From NCBI GenBank assembly GCA_033182465.1, contig CP137330.1, forward strand, positions 186,001 to 250,000: 64,000 nt of DNA. The letters are read 5' to 3'. A program made the position numbers and the translations under genes. Position 1 is the first letter of the stretch. Each line of letters opens with the position of its first letter. A model generated the notes under the pieces. It worked only from the letters and a program-made list of their open reading frames with translations. It ran no database searches and was not told the origin of the DNA. This DNA comes from Sanghuangporus weigelae (lineage: Eukaryota > Basidiomycota > Agaricomycetes > Hymenochaetales > Hymenochaetaceae). Below are positions 56,235 to 64,000 of this stretch, in pieces.

Positions 56235-56886
56235 CAGTCATTAACCGGTCCTTTAAACAGTACCATTCCTTTAAACACCTTACGTTTTCTCACTCAATTC
56301 TTCATCCCTCACCACAAGAAAAATGTTGCAGATGCAAAGTGTATATCTGAATTGATATCCAAATTTTTAAGTAAATCGGGCAAGTTGTTGGGTCAGGAAA
56401 AATTAGACACTGGTCAAATTTATGTGAAACCAGTAAACCTCACTCTGATCAAATTGGTCCTGTGCATTTTTCTGTCAACCAATGTGGATTCTGAGTTTAT
56501 TAGCTAATATCACTCTTATATTTTCATGGAGGAATATGCTTTCAGTAAATTAATGCAAGCTAAACAAGCAAAAAATGTGACAGATACACAAGCTGTTTAT
56601 TTTACATAATGTGATCGATGTTGTTATGCCAAGTCGGCAAATTAGTCGATATTAGGCGTTTTGTAATGTCACACGGTGTTCAAAGGAGCCGTATTATGTG
56701 ACAGTCACCTATAATTTTCTATTGGCCATATTAATTTTTCCTGTCTATGTTATGACTGGGAAAAAAATTAGCAGGTGTATCTCATGGTAGACAATTGGAG
56801 TATGCACTCAGTTTTGAGAAAATTGCTACGTGGTGAGCTACAAAAGTGGATCTGTAATAGGTGTTCAAAGGACCGGTTAATGACTG
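56235..56886. mobile_element. TA-flanked MITE (family 1, copy 2), uninterrupted
   Basis: Terminal inverted repeats CAGTCATTAACCGGTCCTTTAAACA and partner, TA at 56233-56234 and 56887-56888, length 652 bp. It aligns almost base for base with the outer parts of 7785-9541, so the two copies are young. It keeps the empty target site cattcctttaaacacc of the nested MITE. The 121-codon frame at 56142-56507 starts outside the element and is not considered a gene. Confidence 0.88.
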
Positions 56887-56888
56887 TA

Positions 56889-57653
56889 ACGGAAACAAAT
56901 TTCATCACACGGCCTCAACTTGCCTTTTGTGTCCGACTATCATTCGAAATTGGTCGCTTCCCTCTGATTGACTTATGATTTGCTTTGTACACTGAGCTTT
57001 GGTTAATATACTCACGACGTCTGCTTCTCCTGGCTGAGCTTCTGCTCTATTGATTATGATGCTTGAGTCATTGAGTTCTTCCTTCCGCACGCGGAGTTAC
57101 AGAAAGCGCTCTCGCGCTCGCGAGCAGGTCGTGAGTTTACGATTACGAAACAAAGTTTGCGGATAAACTGAGCGCCACGAGGTTCATGCCTAGCCGATTA
57201 CATGTAACTAAATTATAGTTCACTCAGAAATTCTCTCTGACCTCCGTCTCAACAAGTTTATATTCCAGCGAGCAATGCGTCTTTTCTTGATTAGAAAAAA
57301 CGCTTGCGAACGGAGACATTCAAGGAAGGAGAAACCAGCTCTGAATGGGCGGTTTGATCGAGGGGAAGAGAAAACCAGAACACTGGGAAACTGTAGGGTA
57401 GATCTCGAACGGATCTCATAATCGTCGAATCGACTAGCCAAGGATGGAAACGCGACCCTGATTGCGAGCCGCCGTCTTTTGCTTCCTCTGTTGAACGGGG
57501 GCTTTGGGTTTAGTCGACGGTTGCCGTTATTCTCCTACTTTCAACGGCTTCTACGACTTTCGTAAGTTCTACCACCTTTCTTTCTCTGTCTTGGCTGATT
57601 TCTGATCCAGAAGCTGACAAGCTTCTCTTCTTTATAACTCCTGTTTTCCAGCT
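56889..57653. other. intergenic, no gene seen
   Basis: 5' region of the FAD monooxygenase gene; pyrimidine-rich from about 57530 to the start codon. Only short unsupported frames are present. Confidence 0.5.
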
Positions 57654-59635
57654 ATGGGTCATTCTACGAATTCTAAACGTGCCCGTGCGATGTCTTTTCC
57701 TACGAAGCCTGTCCTGAACGACCTCTTTCATCGGAAAGCCGCGGTCTCTCTCGATTTTCTCATCGTCGGGGGCAGTATTGGTGGTCTTGCATGCGCGTAT
57801 AACCTCAAGCAAGCAGGTCACAATGTCCGTGTCCTGGAGCGGTCCAGTGGTCCGGGAAATGTATGTTCCAAGTTATTCGGAATCTCGTCATTGACTGTAA
57901 TCCTTTGACTTACGTGAATGATTGTCCTCATGTATGGCTTGAATCGATAGGCAACTGGCGGGCTCCGTGTTCCGCCAAATATGACCAAGCTTCTCCTGCA
58001 TTGGGGCCTGGGCGATAGGTTGGTAAAGGCCGGGATCCGATGTCCACGTATCGAGATGATAGATAGTGAGTGGCTGAACAATTAGACTGTAATAATATCT
58101 GATTTGAGGCGGCAGGTGAAAATGGCAATTTCCTGAGCGAGCTAGTCTTCCACGAGGTAGTGATGATGGAGCTCCAGGCCGAGAACTATGGAGTAACTGT
58201 GAGTTTGAGCTATTCAGAAAACAACCTGTGCAATCCTGTTTATTCGAGCCATAGTACGCAGACATCTATGGGATTATTCATGACATCACAGTCGCCTCGG
58301 GTGTCCAAATCGAATACAACTGTGAGGTTGTCGATGTTGATGTAGAAGAGAGAGAGGTCAAACTGGCCTCCGGTGAAATCTTGAACGCGGACCTTATAGT
58401 TGGCGCTGATGGTGCTACAAGTATCGTTCGTGAACGAATGGTTGGACGCCAGGAAAACCATAAGGCAGGGCCGTTCGCTGGCTACACGTGGGTCAGATTA
58501 ATTTGATTTCGTCAGCAGTTATCTGACATGCCAAGAACAAAGTTATACCATCCCTGTCAGTCAGATGAAGGAGGATCCCGAATTACGAGTCTTTCTTGAG
58601 GAAAGAGGAGTGGTATGTCGTTAGACGCTCATTGGATGGAAACGTTACGAATATCTGCCTTCCTAGTGGAAAGTCTTTATGGGCAATAATACCTGTGCTT
58701 TGACATTCATGGCTGTGGGTTCCCTGGCATCGTCATAGATTAACACTATGCTGACACTGAGGTAGGGACCAGACCAATATGCGATTCAATTGATTATATC
58801 AGAACCGAATGCCTCCCACGGCTGGAACAAACCTATAAATCTTGCTCCCATTGTCGCAAACTTTGACGGCTACGACGAAAGGTGAGGCTATAATAATCAC
58901 TCTCCTTGCAATACCAAGTGCTAACAATTTTTTTTGCTTCCAACTCCTGGTAGAGTGAAACGACTACTGCGTCTTGGCACTCAAGCTGTAGAAACACGAC
59001 ATGTCATCCAAGAGCATCTAGAGGATTGGTTCAGTGATGATGGTCATGTGGTCCTTCTAGGAGATGCTGCCCATAATCTCAACGTGGGTTTCTCTCAGTT
59101 ATACCCTCAGAAGTGTACTCACGTTTGACAGTAGCCTGGAACAAGTCACGGTTCTGCATTAGCAATGGAAGATGCGGCTGTATTGGGCTCACTTTTCTCG
59201 CGTCTACGTACACGAGATTCAGACGAAATCCTCCGACTCTTAGCTGCATACCAAGAAATACGCGAGGGGCGCTGCGCGGAAGTGACAAGAACTGAGTACG
59301 AGACGGTCGCATTCTCAGTGCTACCGAAGGATAATCCGATGCGTACGGAGCGAGACGCTGGTTTCGCGGCATCGCGCCAGATGAAGGTGCTGGACTGGGA
59401 AAATCTAGACGACCCATTCCTCCAACACATCTGGGAGCAGTTCAAATGTTCTTTTGGCTACGACGCGTACGATGCAGCGGATGATTGGTGGGTAGACTGG
59501 GGTATCATGCGTGAAAGAATGAGGGCATCGTCAATGGCTGTTTCTGATGGTTCGGGATCTTCTCCGAAGGACATGACTTTCTCGTTCTCCCAGAGTCTGG
59601 ACCCGACTTTAGACTCTTTATCCACATCCCCATAG
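57654..59635 (+). CDS. FAD-dependent monooxygenase (salicylate-hydroxylase/epoxidase type)
   Basis: ATG 57654 (MGHSTNSKRARAMSF); an in-frame Met lies 12 codons later. The FAD-binding Rossmann motif is LIVGGSIGGLACAYNL with the acidic strand end VLE. In-phase short introns link PGN to ATGGLRVPPN and MID to SENGNFLSE, with further introns near 58200-58255, 58495, 58610, 58710, 58880 and 59085. The DG motif reads LIVGADGATSIVRERM and the GD motif VVLLGDAAHNLN, followed after splicing by SHGSALAMEDAAVLGSL. These are the family signatures of class A flavoprotein hydroxylases. C-terminal WVDWGIMRERM lies in a tail of about 100 residues. Product about 500 residues, apparently intact. The neighbouring P450 and UbiA-type gene suggest a tailoring role, but the substrate cannot be told. 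Confidence 0.85.
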
Positions 59636-60303
59636 GCGAGCATGAGAGGATGGAGGACCCGTTATGAGAATTGTCACGCTTATTTAAACGACTTTTTTCT
59701 TGCACCAGGTTTATCATTTTATTATACTTTTGCACCTTCAGAATAGTAATACTTTTTGGAGTCAATCAATCGACCGTTGAGATCACGAATGTATTTCGAC
59801 AGTGTTGATTCTTTCACTCAGATGTGGACCTATAGAGGACGTTCATATGCTCATCCGTTGCCTTGAATATCGCCACAAATAAGCAAAACAGGTTGTCGGC
59901 GTATCAAACTTTCCATTACTTTACCAACTATACTACACACAGGATGATCCAGATGGAGCATCTGGAGATGTCAAAGAGATGGACAAAGTACACAGAAGCG
60001 GCAACGAAGCGATGAGCAATGAAAGGCAGGTCATAGCATGTCATAATACTGAACGAAATTAACGATCGTCGAGATTTATATAAATGCCTTTGAAAGTCGG
60101 GGGAAAGGAAAAGAGAAAAGAAACTGAATGATGCGCAATGAATTGTTATGCAGTTTGGAAAAGCGACGTTGCCTCAGAAGCCGCTTGACGAATAAGTTCT
60201 ACCACCAGGTTTGACCTGGGTGTGATAGAACATGGGAAGGCTTCCGGCCGACTGGTACAAAAATGAATAAGTCAAAGTTTACAGTTCACGTCCGAAGTGA
60301 AGC
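59636..60303. other. intergenic between convergent genes
   Basis: 3' flanks of the monooxygenase and P450 genes. No gene seen. Confidence 0.5.
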
Positions 60304-62526
60304 TTACGAAATAATGCCAGATGTCGGATCAAGCTTAACTGGGATGGGGTTTCCAGCCTTGTCTTTCGCAGGCGTGATATTATAACTCTGAAGGAGACAA
60401 GCAACAGTTATCCAAAGTGTATTCTCAGCGAAATGGTAGCCGGCGCAGAGTCTAGAGTAACCGTAAATCAGAAAACCTTCGCATCTTGTAGAACAAACGT
60501 ACCGTCTTCCGAATCCGAATGAGTATTTCACTGGATCAGTTGCCGCGTAATCAAGTTTACCCTCAGAGTCGAAGAAGCGCTCCGGTTTAAAGTTGAAAGG
60601 GTCGGGATAAACAGCCGGGTCATGCGCCATTCTCCTGCAAATTAATGAGCACGGCAAGTGTGCGCTCATATGAATAGATTCACATACCAGGCATTTCCGA
60701 CTATAAATGCTCCCTTAGGCAAGTAGTAAGCTTCATATACGTCGTCTTCTCTCAGCTGATGCGGAAGTGCTGAAAAATAGAGGGAATCAGCCAGTCAGGT
60801 ATGGGCCAAAGGAGATGGATTCTCATACCTTGGGGAGCAACCGTGTGCCATCGGAGCGTCTCTTTTGCGATCGCCGTGATGTATGGAAGGTCCTTGCGGT
60901 CCGCGAAAGTAGGAAGCCTAGAGGCTCCAACGACTCTAGCGATCTCTTCCTGAGCCTTCTTTTGGACCTCGGGATAAAGGACCATGGCGAGCATGAATAC
61001 CGACAGCGTAGCAACGGACTATGTTATGATACGTTCAGTAAACAAAAGCTTAGCTCGCATATTTTGGACAGCTTACCGTATCGGAACCCGCTATTTCAAG
61101 TAAGTTCAGTATTAGTAGCTGGAAAAGTCGTCGTTACTTCCGCCTCACCTCCATAAGCAACAGCGGCGCAGTCTTGGATCATCATCTCCGCTTCTTTATC
61201 GTCATATCCATGTTCTTGTAGCATATCAGCTACAAAGGACGCATACGGAGGAGGACCGCTGTCAACCTGTCATAATTCCCGTCAGTCACGTCTCTACTGG
61301 GCGATAACACACCTACAAGCTTTGCCTTGCTTGCCTGGAAGGGCACGAATCTGAGCTTTCGTACGTTGTCTGCCCAATGAGTCGCAGTACGCATATAATT
61401 GGCGAAGGGAAGCCATGCAGGAACCCTCTTCACTATTTCTAAGCATTAGAACCGAGTTCTTTCCGTACAGGAATCACAACACCCACGAATAGGAAGATAA
61501 TCAACAAGCCATGCTCCAGGACGAGCGGCCTGTGATACAGAGTCCATGACAGCTTCCGCTGTGACTACATACGGATGCTGTCTGGAATTGATAAAGATAC
61601 CGTAAACTGATAGCATAATTAACTGGCCAGCGTGCCTGTCGAGACGGAAACTAAGCAAGTTTTATGTAACATATACTTTAGTAACGCACAGTCTCAAATG
61701 ATCGATGAAGTTCTCCGGAGTATCCAAAAGTCGCTCAAGCAATAGAGCTGTTGCACGTTCTTGCGTCGGGTTGAACATCTGCACAACAGTTCCACCAAAC
61801 TTGCTGACAAATGCGCGTCTGTACTTTCGCCAGTGATCACCGTAATGAACGAGACCAAAGTTCCAATCGAAATCCATACTGAATCCGCAACATCAGTTAA
61901 TAATAGGAGAGAAAAGCTACAAGGCACGAACAGCTCATTGAGAAGAGGCAGGCGAGGTTTATCAGAGTACAATGAACCGCGCCTCTCAAACAGCTCATAC
62001 GCGACCTTATAACTGTTGATGTAGATGATATGCTTGCCCAACACGGTAACGTGGACCAGGTCACCTGGAAATCTGTCAGAGCCGAGTAACTGCTATGGAA
62101 CAAATGTCTAGACACACCATATTCTTCTCCCCATTTCGTAAGCGCTTCCCATTCGCGCTTCATCGGCATATCAAGAGCATTTCCAATGATCGGCAGAGGC
62201 TTCGGACCAGGTGGCAGTGGAAGTCCATGTCCTCTGGTTCGCTTCTCGGGTTCTTGAGCTCGTCTGCGATGATACAAGTAAACCCCTAGTCCAATAGTCC
62301 AAAGGAATCCAGCGGCAGCGACTATACGTGCCCCAGTTCGACCGATGGGGAGCCATCCCAGAACAACTTGGTCGGAAAAAGGGAAAGAAGAGAATGCCAT
62401 ATTGTAGAGTACAACAACAGATACCGACAGCAAAGAAAGAAGAGGAACGGATACTGTACAGACCGGACCAGCTGACTTCGAACGGATGAAAGGGAGAGGT
62501 CCTGCGATCAACTGGAGCACCCACAT
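60304..62526 (-). CDS. cytochrome P450 monooxygenase
   Basis: ATG at 62526 ([11 protein letters not shown]); the N-terminus has hydrophobic segments ([16 protein letters not shown] and [18 protein letters not shown]) for ER membrane anchoring, then the proline hinge [15 protein letters not shown]. About eight short introns interrupt the gene. Landmarks: WRKYRRAF (helix C, near 61820); the K-helix ETLRWHTV (near 60865); the PERF block ([11 protein letters not shown], near 60590); and the haem loop FGFGRR joined after an intron to [11 protein letters not shown], with the Cys thiolate ligand. The start-to-haem order and the intact motifs indicate a functional enzyme of about 540 residues of the type common in basidiomycete secondary metabolism. 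It converges on the FAD monooxygenase gene and is followed upstream by the UbiA-family gene in the same orientation. Confidence 0.88.
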
Positions 62527-63665
62527 TATTTATTGGATTGTCGAAGGATTGCAGATGATTGATGAGTCTGGAGATACCAAAAGACTGATGGTAAAGCGGC
62601 CACGTTCCGTACTTTACCATCATCTAGTCATTAGATCGTACTAGTTCGTAGCCTTGGAATAATAACTAAAAATTGAGAACCGTATGTCGAGCACGAGTCG
62701 GGAGTACGTTTTCTGCGAGTCTCTGTAGATCTCCGCCGACGCCGAATCGCCGCCTCAAACCGAAAAAACCTCACTTGAATAGGCGAAGAAGCTAGTTCTA
62801 GGAAGCGTCTTTCAACCCTGGAAGTAAAAATCTAGAGGATGTCAAGCTACTAGGACGAAAAGGCAAGATGGATCCACGCAGACGTACAAGGACGCGTGTC
62901 GCTCCGGAACAGCATCCGGTGTAGAATAAGCGCATAGAAGCAACGGAACACGTTTTCTACTTCATCGTGCCTTATCACTTTTGCATAGATCCTTTGGCAC
63001 AACGTTGCTTCCGGGGCTTGGTGCTCTGTGATCATGTATTCAGCAGATCAGTCCCCGATAAGATCGTCCGCGAGATTCCTCCGTCTTGTGCTCATTGATA
63101 TTCAGGACCCTGAACCACATTCTACCAGAGTGGATGAAAGAGATGGGTGGATCGAGCTTAGAGGAGATCCTCGGAAGTAACTCGAGGTGAACACGTGTCT
63201 CGTTTCTTGCTTTCCCGGGCTACTTGCACGTGCCTTTACTTATGGAAAATGTACATAGTTACATGAGAAGCCGTCGGGTACAAACTACATTGTCTCTCGC
63301 AGCGCAGCAATTTTATAACCAATCTAACTGATTCATTGACGAAGAGAGATGTAGATGGTTTGGTCTAATAATTATCGTGAAAAATAGTACAGACATGACT
63401 ATTCAAAGCTGCCGAGCACACGCCGGAGAGTATAACGAGAGATTTAGGAAGCACATCACTGACGTAGCAGCTATGACACAGCAAAGGAAGCATGGAGACA
63501 AGAAAGCTTAGACGAACGAAGAGAATGAGGAAGAAGCAGAACATGAAACAGATGAAATGTCATTTTATACAGAAACGTAAGAGCGAAGAAAGCAAGTGCA
63601 TGTATAAATGCGATAATCATCTAGAAGCCAGTGCAGAAGGACTCGTTAAGCGATACGTCGGCGAA
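62527..63665. other. intergenic, no gene seen
   Basis: P450 promoter side and the 3' flank of the UbiA-type gene. Purine-rich from 63480 to 63600. Short open frames here have no recognisable homology. Confidence 0.5.
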
Positions 63666-64000
63666 TTAGAACACCGGTGCCTGAGCAACGAAGCGGAAAT
63701 ATGCTGGCAGTGCATGTGAAGCAGAAAGCCATACCTTAAAATCAAGTTAAGCGAGGCACACAAAAGGAAGATAGCCGCGTAAGGAGACTCAACTCACATT
63801 ATACAGATAAAAGCTGCGCTGGTCAGATTTGATTGAGTTCAAGGTAACATAGCGGGCTCCGACTGCCAGCGCCAGGACAACATAGGCAAGTGAAGCTCGG
63901 GTACTAAGGTGCCAGAGAGCGCTCAGTCCGACGGACCATGCCAGAAGAGCAAGCATCAAGGTTGGGCGTGCAACTCCTGGAGCGATGATCGGCAAAGTCT
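63666..64000 (-). CDS. UbiA-family membrane prenyltransferase/terpene-cyclase-like, C-terminal part
   Basis: The gene is cut by the right edge. The visible exon (64000 to 63797) reads RPTLMLALLAWSVGLSALWHLSTR, then AYVVLALAVGARYVTLNSIKSDQRSFYLYN, and ends at gtgagt. A 62-nt intron (63735-63796) is followed by the last exon VWLSASHALPAYFRF ending at 63666. Two hydrophobic helices, then a charged SDxxSFxLYN-VWL block near the C-terminus, match my recollection of fungal UbiA-like enzymes, which prenylate aromatics or cyclise terpenes in membranes. The Asp-rich motifs that would settle it lie outside the window, so the family call is tentative. Confidence 0.5.

Noticed and set aside
56142-56507. 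121-codon ORF over the left end of MITE copy 2
   Set aside because: It starts outside the element and crosses its boundary; no homology is recognised.

Overview
The window is nuclear DNA of a filamentous basidiomycete, most likely a mushroom-forming Agaricomycete. The evidence is many short introns (about 45-70 nt, GT-AG), a macrofage-activating-glycoprotein gene, DUF6533-type membrane proteins, a Tf1/sushi-like chromovirus, Crinkler (CRN) genes and a polyketide synthase region. No rRNA, tRNA or CRISPR was recognised.

Layout. 1-2711: one Ser/Pro-rich protein of unknown function, reading leftward off the window. 3.4-34.1 kb: a transposon-rich accessory block built around a tandem array of CRN genes on the minus strand. 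Copy A (4540-7653) and copy C (29454-32714) look intact. Copy B (about 22.9-28.3 kb) is a broken fossil with two insertions. Repeated flank modules at 3.4-4.4, 10.0-10.4 and 28.3-29.3 kb show that the array grew by segmental duplication and may once have had a further copy. A 12.29-kb LTR retrotransposon (10465-22754) with matching LTRs and a 5-bp target duplication sits between A and B. A nested pair of TA-flanked MITEs lies at 7785-9541. A truncated SEC31 fragment (32.9-34.1 kb) closes the block.

34.4-43.1 kb: a third MITE copy, a GPI-anchored macrofage-activating glycoprotein gene, and two tandem DUF6533-type membrane protein genes separated by a hAT MITE with an 8-bp target duplication.

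43.4-64 kb: metabolic genes. First is LYS2 (alpha-aminoadipate reductase) with a Gcn4/Cpc1-type TGACTCA upstream. Next is an unusual polyketide synthase read as KS-ACP-reductase-AT-ACP, divergent from a PTEN-type phosphatase gene. Then come an FAD monooxygenase, a cytochrome P450 and, cut by the right edge, a UbiA-family membrane enzyme. PKS, FMO, P450 and UbiA together suggest a secondary-metabolite (possibly meroterpenoid) cluster; that reading is inference.

Most worth a second look: the rearranged PKS with a Cys in the acyltransferase nucleophile position; the CRN array; the retrotransposon's extra genes (an ORF inside the LTR, two before gag, one after pol, one antisense membrane ORF) and its apparent self-priming site; and the nested MITE whose empty site is preserved in this same window.
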